From Myxococcales bacterium (GTDB lineage Bacteria; Myxococcota_A; Polyangia; Palsa-1104): DNA of 37,016 nt. Below, piece after piece: positions 23,825 to 35,519 of the stretch. Every line of letters begins with the position of its first letter. The first letter of the stretch is position 1. A program made the translations under genes and the position numbers. The notes beneath the pieces were generated by a model. It made no database searches and was not told the origin of the DNA. It saw only the letters and a list, made by a program, of their open reading frames with translations. The stretch covers positions 1-37,016 of the forward strand of contig JAQBQH010000393.1 in the NCBI GenBank assembly GCA_028287105.1, written 5' to 3'.

Positions 23825-24877
23825 CTAGCGCAGCGAGGCGCCGTAGGCGTTCGGAACCGTGCCCCAGCGGATGACGTTGGCCGCCCAGGCGTAGCCGATG
23901 CCGGCGGCCACCATGCACACCACGGTTCCGTCTTTGATCTTGCCGGCGCGCAGCCCGAGATGCAGCGACAGCACCTGGTCGATCTGACCGATGTGGCCGT
24001 AGTCGCGCAGATAGGTGGTCTGGTCGTCGCCGAGGCCGAGCTCCGCCAGCATGGCGCGGTGCATCGACGGCTTGAAGTGCAGGACCGCGAGGTAGCCGAT
24101 GTCGCCGCGCCCGAGCTGCGCGCGCCCGAGCGAGCCGTCGATGCAGGCGAACCAGTTCGGCATCGAGACCTGGTTGAGCCGATCCTTCATGTGCTCGGGG
24201 TTCATGAGATCGAGCGAGCGATAGGCGCCGTCGAGATTGGCGTGGTTGATTGGCTCCGCGGTCCCGCCGACGCGGCAGCCGACGTCGCGCGCCAGGGAGC
24301 CATCCGACATGAGCTGCGTCGCCAACAGGTGGTTGCCCGGCGCGCCGCGCTCGAGGATGAGCGCGCAGCCACCGGCGGCGAGGTTGAACATCATCGACAT
24401 GCGCGCGTTCTGATAATCGACGAAGTCCCCGTTGCGATAGCCGCCCGCGATCATGATCGAGTGGATGTCGGGATCGGCGACGAGCATGTCGCGCGCGATC
24501 TTCATGGCGGCGATGAGGCTGCAGCAGCGCTGCTGCAGGTCGAGCGCCCAGGCGCGGCGCGCGCCGATCTGCTCCTGGATATAGATGCCCGAGGTGGTGA
24601 GCGGATATTCCTTCCACTCCTCGCCGATGGAGAGGATGACGTCGATGCGCGCCGGGTCGTAGTCGAAGCGGCGCAGGCAGTCGAGCGCGGCGCGCACGCC
24701 CATGGCCTGGGTGCCGTCGTCGGGGCCGGGGATGGTCTTGCGATCGAAGCCGAGCTTGTCCTTCACGGCCGCTTCGGTCCACTGGCCGCCCGAGGCGGCG
24801 GCGACCTCGGCCGCGGTCATGAAGTGCTCGGGCAGATAGAGGCCGTACGCCACGATGCCGACGTCAAGGCTCGCCAT
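23825..24877 (-). CDS. 3-oxoacyl-ACP synthase III (FabH-like) family, atypical triad
   Basis: The 350-residue protein has the thiolase fold of KAS III. The nucleophile is Cys118 in ALDLQQRCCSLI, five residues after Asp113 as in FabH. His267 in LAVLHFKPSMHRAM matches the FabH active-site His. The position of the FabH Asn (GNTSAA) is His295 in DYGHIGQID, so the triad is Cys-His-His, as in KAS I/II enzymes, rather than Cys-His-Asn. The C-terminal GIGYAWAANVIRWG matches the family end. It probably performs a Claisen condensation or acyl transfer outside basic fatty-acid synthesis. ATG 24877 was chosen because MASLDVGIVAYGLYLPE is the usual start. Confidence 0.88.
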   Translation of the reverse strand: MASLDVGIVAYGLYLPEHFMTAAEVAAASGGQWTEAAVKDKLGFDRKTIPGPDDGTQAMGVRAALDCLRRFDYDPARIDVILSIGEEWKEYPLTTSGIYIQEQIGARRAWALDLQQRCCSLIAAMKIARDMLVADPDIHSIMIAGGYRNGDFVDYQNARMSMMFNLAAGGCALILERGAPGNHLLATQLMSDGSLARDVGCRVGGTAEPINHANLDGAYRSLDLMNPEHMKDRLNQVSMPNWFACIDGSLGRAQLGRGDIGYLAVLHFKPSMHRAMLAELGLGDDQTTYLRDYGHIGQIDQVLSLHLGLRAGKIKDGTVVCMVAAGIGYAWAANVIRWGTVPNAYGASLR

Positions 24878-24883
24878 GCCCGG

Positions 24884-24912
24884 GTCATACGAATATTGTG
24901 CAAGTGCGTCAA
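24884..24912 (-). promoter_or_regulatory. Sigma70-like promoter of the KAS III-like gene
   Basis: On the minus strand TTGACG (24912-24907) and TATGAC (24889-24884) are exactly 17 bp apart. The -10 ends only 6 bp before the ATG at 24877, so the transcript would be leaderless or nearly so. The spacer contains TGCACAAT. Confidence 0.65.
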
Positions 24913-25025
24913 GGTAATTGTGCAGGCGCGTCATGTCTGCACGCGGTTGCTGTCGCGCCGCTGATACAGCTGTATCGACGCTGGATCAGGCATCGACGCC
25001 AGCGGGTGTGATGCAACTGCACAAT
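24895..25025. promoter_or_regulatory. TGCACAAT boxes in the divergent KAS III/TonB-receptor region
   Basis: ATTGTGCA occurs at 24895-24902 and 24917-24924, 22 bp apart (two helical turns), within the larger direct repeat ATTGTGCAnGnGCGTCA. The reverse complement TGCACAAT recurs at 25018-25025. One copy is inside the -35/-10 spacer of the minus-strand promoter and one just upstream of it. A regulator binding direct repeats on one face of the helix is likely. Confidence 0.6.
24947..24976 (+). promoter_or_regulatory. Candidate TonB-receptor promoter with a perfect 14-bp palindrome
   Basis: TTGCTG (24947-24952) and TGTATC (24971-24976) are 18 bp apart and could form a weak promoter for the receptor operon. 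GATACAGCTGTATC (24963-24976) is a perfect palindrome covering the -10, a good repressor site. The promoter assignment is weaker than the palindrome itself. Confidence 0.45.
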
Positions 25026-25091
25026 AACGCACCTGGCCACACCTCTGGCCGGCGGATTGCAATCCGACCGCCGCCACACGGGGGAGAGGTG
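24977..25091 (+). promoter_or_regulatory. Structured 5' leader of the TonB-receptor operon
   Basis: About 115 bases separate the candidate promoter from the receptor ATG. CGCTGG/CCAGCG, GGCC/GGCC and the perfect palindrome GGATTGCAATCC (25054-25065), itself flanked by GGCGG/CCGCC-type complementarity, could fold. I do not recognise a known riboswitch class; no cobalamin-box consensus is visible. Confidence 0.3.
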
Positions 25092-27602
<2,511 letters not shown>

Positions 27603-27606
27603 ACCG

Positions 27607-28263
27607 ATGCTCGACCAATCTCTGGTGGCCATGTCGCTCATGGGAGCGCACTGGGTCCTGCAGCTCCTGGTAGTGCTCTCGACGGCGTCGCTCGGCATCA
27701 TGATCGAGCGCGCCATCTTCTACGCCCGCCATCGCTCCGATGCGCGGGCGCTCTCGGCGCAGCTGGTGCAGCTCGTCGAAGACGGCGATCTCGACGAGGC
27801 GCGCGCGCAGTTCGACGTCGGGCGCGGCATGGAGTCGCGCGTCCTCGCCGACGGGCTGGCCGCGCTCGGACATGGCGTCTCCGTCGGTGCGGTGATGGAG
27901 AGCGAGCTGGCGCGGCAGCGCGCGCTCTACGAGAAGCGGCTCATGTTCCTGGGCACGCTCGGCAACAACGCGCCGTTCATCGGGCTGTTCGGCACGGTGC
28001 TCGGCATCATTCGCGCGTTTCACGATCTGTCGCTCAACGATCCGAGCAAGGCGGGCGCCGGCGCGCAGGCGGTCATGGCCGGCATCTCCGAGGCGCTGGT
28101 GGCGACGGCGGTGGGCCTGGCGGTCGCGCTGCCGGCGGTGGTCGCGTTCAACTACTTCAAGAGCCTCGTCAAGGGCAGCGTCGCGCGCACCGAGTCGCTC
28201 TCGAAGCTGCTCGTCGCGCACGCCGACAAGCTCGAAGGCGCCGCGCGTCGCGAGGTGGCCTGA
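27607..28263 (+). CDS. exbB: ExbB/TolQ/MotA-family proton channel subunit
   Basis: The 218-residue inner-membrane protein has three hydrophobic segments (about 10-32, 115-140, 165-190). The conserved block LGNNAPFIGLFGTVLGIIRAF and later ISEALVATAVGLAVALPAVVAFNYF are the ExbB/TolQ signature. With ExbD it forms the proton-driven motor that energises TonB. It starts 4 bp after the receptor stop and its TGA overlaps the ExbD ATG (TGATG), so expression is coupled. Confidence 0.94.
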   Translation: MLDQSLVAMSLMGAHWVLQLLVVLSTASLGIMIERAIFYARHRSDARALSAQLVQLVEDGDLDEARAQFDVGRGMESRVLADGLAALGHGVSVGAVMESELARQRALYEKRLMFLGTLGNNAPFIGLFGTVLGIIRAFHDLSLNDPSKAGAGAQAVMAGISEALVATAVGLAVALPAVVAFNYFKSLVKGSVARTESLSKLLVAHADKLEGAARREVA

Positions 28264-28706
28264 TGGCCTCGGCGCTCGACGACGACGAGATCACCGGCAT
28301 CAACGTCACGCCGCTCGTCGACATCACGCTGGTGCTCTTGATCGTGTTCATGATGACGACGAGCTTCATCGTCTCGCCGGCCATCCACGTCGATCTGCCG
28401 AAGGCGACCACCGCCGAACCGACGCCGCAGTCGACCCTGTCGCTGGTGCTGACGCGCCAGGGGACGCTCTATCTCAACAACACGCTGGTCGAGCTGGACG
28501 ACGTGCGCCGCTACATCCGCACCGAGCGCGGCAAGGGCAAGGAGCTGCAGGCGGTGCTGGCGGCCGACGCGCAAGTCACGCACGGGCGCGTCGTCGGCGT
28601 CATCGATCTGGTGAAGTCCGAAGGGGTGACCAGCTTCGCGCTCGACACCGACGCCGAGTTCTCGTCGGAGACGGCGCGGCCGAACGGGGAATCGGGAGGG
28701 CGTTAG
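28263..28706 (+). CDS. exbD: ExbD/TolR-family biopolymer transport protein
   Basis: The 147-residue protein has a short cytoplasmic start, one membrane segment (about 18-38) and a periplasmic domain. Asp20 in NVTPLVDITLVLLIVFM is the essential proton-carrying residue of the family. It sits between ExbB and TonB, and its TAG is followed directly by the GTG of the TonB gene. Confidence 0.94.
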   Translation: MASALDDDEITGINVTPLVDITLVLLIVFMMTTSFIVSPAIHVDLPKATTAEPTPQSTLSLVLTRQGTLYLNNTLVELDDVRRYIRTERGKGKELQAVLAADAQVTHGRVVGVIDLVKSEGVTSFALDTDAEFSSETARPNGESGGR

Positions 28707-29390
28707 GTGCGTACGCTGGTCGCTTCGTTGGCGGCGAGCGCGCTGGTGCACGCGCTCCTCGCGATCTTCGCCCGACATGCGCCGCCGGCCGCGGGTCCGC
28801 AGAAGCGCGCGGTGCCGCTGGTGGTTCGCGATCACGGGAAGAAGCCGCCCGCGCCGCCGCCGGCGCCGAAGCGCATCGCGCGCCTTTCGCCGAAGCGGGC
28901 GCCCACTCCGAGCGCCGTGGAGGCGCCGCCGCGTCCGGTGACGCCGCCGGCCCCGCCGCAGGGGTTCTCGGTCGACACGAAGTCGACCGTGCAGGATTCG
29001 AGCGTGTCGGTGGCGGCGAAGGAGGGCGGCGGCAACCTCTTCGCCGATCCCAACGAGGGCAAGCCGGCCGGCGACAAGGCGCCGGTTCGCCCGCCGCCAC
29101 CCGAGCCATTCGCGGCCGCCGAGTGGGCCACCGACGCCGCCGAGCGATCGCCGCCGTATCCGAGCGCGGCGCTGCGGGCCGAGATCGAGGGGCAGGTCAT
29201 GCTCAAGGTCTGCGTCTCGCCGTCGGGGGACGTCGACTCGGTGCAGGTCATCAAAGGGCTCGGCTTCGGCTGCGACGAAGCGGCGTCGACGTGGGCGAAG
29301 CAGCACTGGCACTTCCGGCCGGCGCGGCGCGGCGGGCGGGCGGTGACCGCGTGCATGCTGCAGCCGATGCGCTTTGTGCTGCAGCGCTGA
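28707..29390 (+). CDS. tonB: TonB-family energy transducer
   Basis: The 227-residue protein has an N-terminal anchor (LVASLAASALVHALLAIF), a Pro/Lys-rich periplasm-spanning stretch (KKPPAPPPAPKRIARLSPKR) and a C-terminal TonB domain beginning PPYPSAALRAEIEGQVMLKV. Three cysteines in the C-terminal domain (CVSPSGD, GFGCDEAA, TACML) are typical of the delta-type short TonB proteins as I recall. It links the ExbBD motor to the upstream receptor. The start is GTG 28707, adjacent to the ExbD stop, with GGGAGGG just upstream. Confidence 0.9.
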   Translation: MRTLVASLAASALVHALLAIFARHAPPAAGPQKRAVPLVVRDHGKKPPAPPPAPKRIARLSPKRAPTPSAVEAPPRPVTPPAPPQGFSVDTKSTVQDSSVSVAAKEGGGNLFADPNEGKPAGDKAPVRPPPPEPFAAAEWATDAAERSPPYPSAALRAEIEGQVMLKVCVSPSGDVDSVQVIKGLGFGCDEAASTWAKQHWHFRPARRGGRAVTACMLQPMRFVLQR

Positions 29391-29409
29391 CGGCGTAGCA
29401 TCGCGCTCG

Positions 29410-30582
29410 ATGCGTCGTTGGATTCCGTGCACGGCGATGATGCTGGTGTCGCTCATCAGCTACATCGATCGCAACACACTCGCGATCCTCTCGCCGACGA
29501 TCCTCAAGGAGAGTCGGCTCAGCGACGAGCAGTACGGCTGGATCATCTCCGCGTTTTCGGTCGCGTACATGATCGCCAATCCACTCTGGGGCCGGCTGCT
29601 CGATCGCTTCGGCCTGTGGATCGGGATGTTCGCCGCCGTCGGGCTGTGGAGCCTGGCGTCGGCGTCGCACGCGCTCGCCGCCGGCTTCGTCGGCTTCGCC
29701 GCGGCGCGCGTGCTGCTCGGCTTCGGCGAGGGCGCGACCTTCCCCGGCGGGCTGCGCACGGCGACGCAGACCCTGCCGCCCGAGCAGCGTGCGCGCGGCA
29801 TCGCGCTCGCCTACAGCGGCGGATCGCTGGGCGCCATCCTGACGCCGCTCATCGTCACGCCGGTGGCGCTGGCGTTCGGCTGGCGCGCCGCCTTTCTGCT
29901 CACCGGCCTCCTCGGTGCGTCGTGGCTGTTCCTCTGGTGGCGACTGCGCGACGAGCGGGCCCTCGGCGAGGCCGCGCCGTCGGTGGCGGCCGAGCGCATT
30001 CGCTTCGGCGATCTGCGTTTGTGGGGCTTCATCGCGCTCTACGCCGGCGGCGGGCTGCCGCTCGGCTTCGTGCTCTACGCCGCGCCGATCTATCTGCACC
30101 AGGGGCTGCACCAATCGCAGGCGCAGCTCGGACATATCTTGTGGATTCCGCCGCTCGGGTGGGAGGTCGGCTACTTCTTCTGGGGCTGGCTCGCCGATCG
30201 GCTGACGCGCGCCCGCGATCCGCGGCCGGCGTACCGTGCGCTCGTCGCCGCGCTGGCGCTCCTCGGATCGACGCTGGCGCTGACGCCGTCCTTGACGCCG
30301 TTGCCGATGGTGATGGCCGAGCTGTTCCTGGCCATGTTCGTCGCCGCCGGCTTCGTCATCGTCGCCATCGCCTACGCGACCTGGGCGTTCTCGACGCGGC
30401 AGTCCGGCTTCATCGCCGGCGTCGGCGCTGGATCGTGGTCGGCGGTGGTGGCGCTGACCATGCCGCTCTTCGGTCGCCTCTTCGATGCGCACGACTACCG
30501 TCAGGCGTTCTTGATCGCGACGGTCGTCCCCTTCGGCGGCAGCGTGGTGTGGTGGCTGCTCGATCGCATCAAAGTGAGGTAA
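29410..30582 (+). CDS. MFS transporter, ACS/ExuT-like
   Basis: The 390-residue inner-membrane protein has about 12 hydrophobic segments. SYIDRNTLAILSPTI in the first segment and LWGRLLDRFGLWIGM (motif A region) place it near the anion:cation symporter (hexuronate/phthalate-type) group of the MFS. EGATFPGGLRTATQTLP in segment 4 is also characteristic. It likely imports an organic acid or sugar acid with protons; the substrate is unknown. It lies 19 bp after tonB and may be read through from that operon. Confidence 0.92.
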   Translation: MRRWIPCTAMMLVSLISYIDRNTLAILSPTILKESRLSDEQYGWIISAFSVAYMIANPLWGRLLDRFGLWIGMFAAVGLWSLASASHALAAGFVGFAAARVLLGFGEGATFPGGLRTATQTLPPEQRARGIALAYSGGSLGAILTPLIVTPVALAFGWRAAFLLTGLLGASWLFLWWRLRDERALGEAAPSVAAERIRFGDLRLWGFIALYAGGGLPLGFVLYAAPIYLHQGLHQSQAQLGHILWIPPLGWEVGYFFWGWLADRLTRARDPRPAYRALVAALALLGSTLALTPSLTPLPMVMAELFLAMFVAAGFVIVAIAYATWAFSTRQSGFIAGVGAGSWSAVVALTMPLFGRLFDAHDYRQAFLIATVVPFGGSVVWWLLDRIKVR

Positions 30583-30619
30583 GCTGACCCTCGCGTTCCC
30601 CCTGCTTCGAGGAGATGCC

Positions 30620-30685
30620 ATGATCGCAATCGAGAAGTATCTGATGCACTGCGAGAGCGATCGCGTTCACGGCATCGAGCGCTGA
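30620..30685 (+). CDS. 21-residue small ORF with strong ribosome site
   Basis: ATG 30620 is preceded by GAGGAG at 6-bp spacing and opens a 21-codon frame, MIAIEKYLMHCESDRVHGIE then Arg and TGA. It ends 7 bp before the response-regulator start, which has no good Shine-Dalgarno of its own. It may be a real small protein or a leader that couples translation. No homolog is known to me. Confidence 0.4.
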   Translation: MIAIEKYLMHCESDRVHGIER

Positions 30686-30692
30686 TCCGGCC

Positions 30693-31061
30693 ATGGGACG
30701 CTTGCTGCTCGCCGACGATGAACCCGCGCTGTTGAACCTCTTTCGCAAGGTGCTCGAGCAGGCGGGCTTCGACGTCGTCACCGCCGACGATGGTCAGCGG
30801 GCGCTGGCGGTCCTCGAGGATGGCAACGTCGAGATCCTCGTCACCGACATCGAGATGCCCAACATGACCGGCCTCGAGCTCTTGCGCTGCGTGCGCGAGC
30901 GCGTGCCGACGCTGCCGGTGATCATCATGACGGGCGGCTCGGCGCTGAAGACGATCCCCGAGGCGTACGGGCTCGGCGTCACGCAGTTCCTCCTCAAGCC
31001 GGTCTTGCCGGTGCAGCTCGTCAACACGGTGCGCCAGGTGCTCGCTCGCCGCACGGTGTGA
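30693..31061 (+). CDS. Single-domain response regulator (CheY-like receiver)
   Basis: The 122-residue protein is a receiver domain with acidic pair ADDE (8-10), phospho-acceptor Asp52 in ILVTDIEMP, Thr80 in VIIMTGG and Lys102 in FLLKPV. There is no output domain, so it would act by protein contact or phosphorelay. No histidine kinase is adjacent. It converges on the OsmC gene with a 21-bp gap. Confidence 0.93.
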   Translation: MGRLLLADDEPALLNLFRKVLEQAGFDVVTADDGQRALAVLEDGNVEILVTDIEMPNMTGLELLRCVRERVPTLPVIIMTGGSALKTIPEAYGLGVTQFLLKPVLPVQLVNTVRQVLARRTV

Positions 31062-31082
31062 CGTGCTTCAGGCCGGCAAGCG

Positions 31083-31490
31083 CTAGAGCGGAACGGTCTC
31101 GATGATCACGTCGGTCGTGGTCATGAGCTTGTGAATCGGGCAGTGCGCCACGGCGATGTAGAGCTTTTCGCGCTGCTCGTCGTCGAGCGGGCCGTGGAAG
31201 GCGAGCCGGACGGTGAGCTTGTAGATGCCTTTGCGCTCGGCAGAGTCGTCGCGCTCGACGTGCGACTCGACCCGTTCGAGCGGGAAGCCGTGCTTCTTGG
31301 CGTACCAGGTCGCCGTCAGCGTCTTGCACGCGGCGAGCGCCGCGTCGAAGTAGTCGTGCGCGCCCGGCCCCGAATCCTGGCCGCCCGACGACTGCGCCAG
31401 GTCGGCGCGCAGGAGGTGCTGGCGTACGTGGAGCAGCTGCGAATATTCGCCGGGCCGTTCGGTCTCACAGTCGATCACGTGGGCCTCCAT
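31083..31490 (-). CDS. OsmC/Ohr-family peroxiredoxin-like protein
   Basis: The 135-residue protein has both family cysteines: Cys55 in ALAACKTLTA and Cys117 in AVAHCPIHKLM. Members reduce organic hydroperoxides with thiols. The sequence belongs to the general OsmC group rather than clear Ohr. ATG 31490 gives a normal N-terminus (MEAHVIDCE); the frame is open from ATG 31538, adding 16 unconvincing residues. Neither start has a good Shine-Dalgarno. Confidence 0.92.
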   Translation of the reverse strand: MEAHVIDCETERPGEYSQLLHVRQHLLRADLAQSSGGQDSGPGAHDYFDAALAACKTLTATWYAKKHGFPLERVESHVERDDSAERKGIYKLTVRLAFHGPLDDEQREKLYIAVAHCPIHKLMTTTDVIIETVPL

Positions 31491-31600
31491 GAGCGGCGAG
31501 CGTACAACAGCCGCGCGAGGCGGGTCGTCACGGATCATGCGTACGGCAGCGGACGTTCTCGATCGAGATCACCGGCGCTGCGCCCGCCGTCGAAGATTAG

Positions 31601-31629
31601 TTCACCGACGGGAAGAGCTGTCGTATGAT
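31601..31629 (+). promoter_or_regulatory. Candidate promoter of the 139-residue protein gene
   Basis: TTCACC (31601-31606) and TATGAT (31624-31629) are 17 bp apart. The -10 ends 8 bp before ATG 31638, so transcription would begin at or just before the start codon. No Shine-Dalgarno fits this gene, consistent with a leaderless transcript. Confidence 0.45.
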
Positions 31630-31637
31630 GGAAATCG

Positions 31638-32057
31638 ATGTTTTCGGCAGTGAATCGCGTCGGTCGGCTCCTCGAAATCCGTGTCACCTCGCCCTTCAAC
31701 CAAACCGACGCCATGGCGCTGTTCAAGGAGATCTATCGCGCCATGCCCCGTAAGAAGGGCCTCGCGCTCGTCTTCGCCGACCTGCGCGGCCTCCGCGTCG
31801 TCGACCCCGAAGTCGTGGATATGGTCACCGGCTTCATGCGCCTCGACAACCCCTACGTCGAACGCAACGCCTTCCTCCTCGCCGAACATAGCGCGCTCCT
31901 CTCCATCCAGGGCGAGCGCATGCTCAAACAGACCGGCGCTTCCTCCCGCCGCAACTTCCGCCTCCGCGCCGAAGCCGAATCCTGGATGTCCGAAGTCCTG
32001 TCCTCCGAAGAACGCACCCGCATGATCGCCTTCCTCAACGAATACGTCCCGCACTAA
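31638..32057 (+). CDS. Hypothetical protein, 139 residues, STAS/SpoIIAA-like size
   Basis: The protein begins NRVGRLLEIRVTSPFNQ, with alternating strand and helix (ALVFADLRGLRVVDPEVVDMV, then NAFLLAEHSALLSIQGERML) as in small STAS or SpoIIAA-like domains, but no Ser phospho-site motif is clear. It has no signal peptide. I do not recognise a named family; the fold guess is weak. It converges with the amidohydrolase gene (22-bp gap). Codons here are rich in C at third positions, in line with neighbours. Confidence 0.75.
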   Translation: MFSAVNRVGRLLEIRVTSPFNQTDAMALFKEIYRAMPRKKGLALVFADLRGLRVVDPEVVDMVTGFMRLDNPYVERNAFLLAEHSALLSIQGERMLKQTGASSRRNFRLRAEAESWMSEVLSSEERTRMIAFLNEYVPH

Positions 32058-32079
32058 ACCACCTGCCGCATCCGTTCCC

Positions 32080-32892
32080 CTACAACCCAAACACCCTCGC
32101 CGCATTCCCGCCGACAAACATCCCCCGCGCCTCCTCATCCAACCCCAGCTCTCCCACCTCCGCCAGACAGGCCGCCGGCGTCAGCATCGGAAAGTTGCTC
32201 CCGAACAGCACCTTCCTCCGCCCATGCCCCCGCAGGTACTCCCGCAACGCCGCCGGATACCGCTTGGGCTTGTACGCCGACGTATCGATGTAGACGTTCG
32301 GATACTTCGTCGCCAACGAGACCATCTCGTCCGTCCACGGATACCCGATGTGCCCCCCGACGATGACCAACTCGGGAAACTCCAACGCCACCTCGTCGAG
32401 ATACGGAATCGGCCGCCCCGGCTCGCTCGGCCGCAAGGGACCGGCGTGCCCCACCTGCAAGCAGAACGGAATGCCCAGCTCGATGCACTCCGCGTAGAGC
32501 GGGTAGTACCGTCGGTCGTTCGGCGGCAAATTCCATAGCCACGGCAGCACCCGCAGCGCGCGCATGCCCAGCTCCCGCACCGCGCGCCTGAGCTCGCGCA
32601 CCGCGTCCATCGGCCGCGCCAGATCGACGGACGCCACGCCCACGAGCAGCTCCGGCGCGCCGCGCACCTGCGCCGCCACTTCGTCGTTCGAGATCAGCGC
32701 TCCCTCGGGACCGTACCAGGCGCTGACCAGCGCCCGCCCGACGCCGGCCGCCTTCAAGGCGTCGATGGTGAACGACAGCGGGATCTCGTCCGGCACCTCG
32801 AGGACCCCGGTCCAGCGCCGCAGCGACTCGAACATCGGATTGCGCAGGAACTTTGCCGTCGGATGCTGGATCCAGGCGTCGACGATGGTCAT
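32080..32892 (-). CDS. Amidohydrolase-2 family protein with degenerate metal site
   Basis: The 270-residue protein has the TIM-barrel amidohydrolase-2 (ACMSD-like) layout: MTIVDAWIQHPTAKFL at the start, IPFCLQVGHAGPL with a His, VIVGGHIGYPW with a His, and KVLFGSNFPML near the end, closing NAARVFGL. The usual HxH near the N-terminus is IQH (only His10 kept) and the usual Asp in FGxDxP is Asn. The metal centre is therefore incomplete, so it may be a weak, altered or non-enzymatic member. No substrate is predicted. Confidence 0.85.
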   Translation of the reverse strand: MTIVDAWIQHPTAKFLRNPMFESLRRWTGVLEVPDEIPLSFTIDALKAAGVGRALVSAWYGPEGALISNDEVAAQVRGAPELLVGVASVDLARPMDAVRELRRAVRELGMRALRVLPWLWNLPPNDRRYYPLYAECIELGIPFCLQVGHAGPLRPSEPGRPIPYLDEVALEFPELVIVGGHIGYPWTDEMVSLATKYPNVYIDTSAYKPKRYPAALREYLRGHGRRKVLFGSNFPMLTPAACLAEVGELGLDEEARGMFVGGNAARVFGL

Positions 32893-33036
32893 GGCGCCAG
32901 TCTATGCCGGCTGACCGCTTTCGGGACGCGCCGTCCCACGTCCGGACACGCGCGCGCGCCAACTGCGCGAAACCGCGCGCCGCCGGATGGTCCGGCGCTT
33001 GCTCGACCGCTTCGATCGGTCGCCGAGGAGGCCCAC

Positions 33037-35487
<2,451 letters not shown>

Positions 35488-35519
35488 GTCGCGTCGCCCT
35501 TCGCGCTAGGATGAGGCCC

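Noticed and set aside
24977-25091. Cobalamin riboswitch before the TonB receptor
   Set aside because: I looked for the B12-box consensus and did not find it. Only generic inverted repeats are present.
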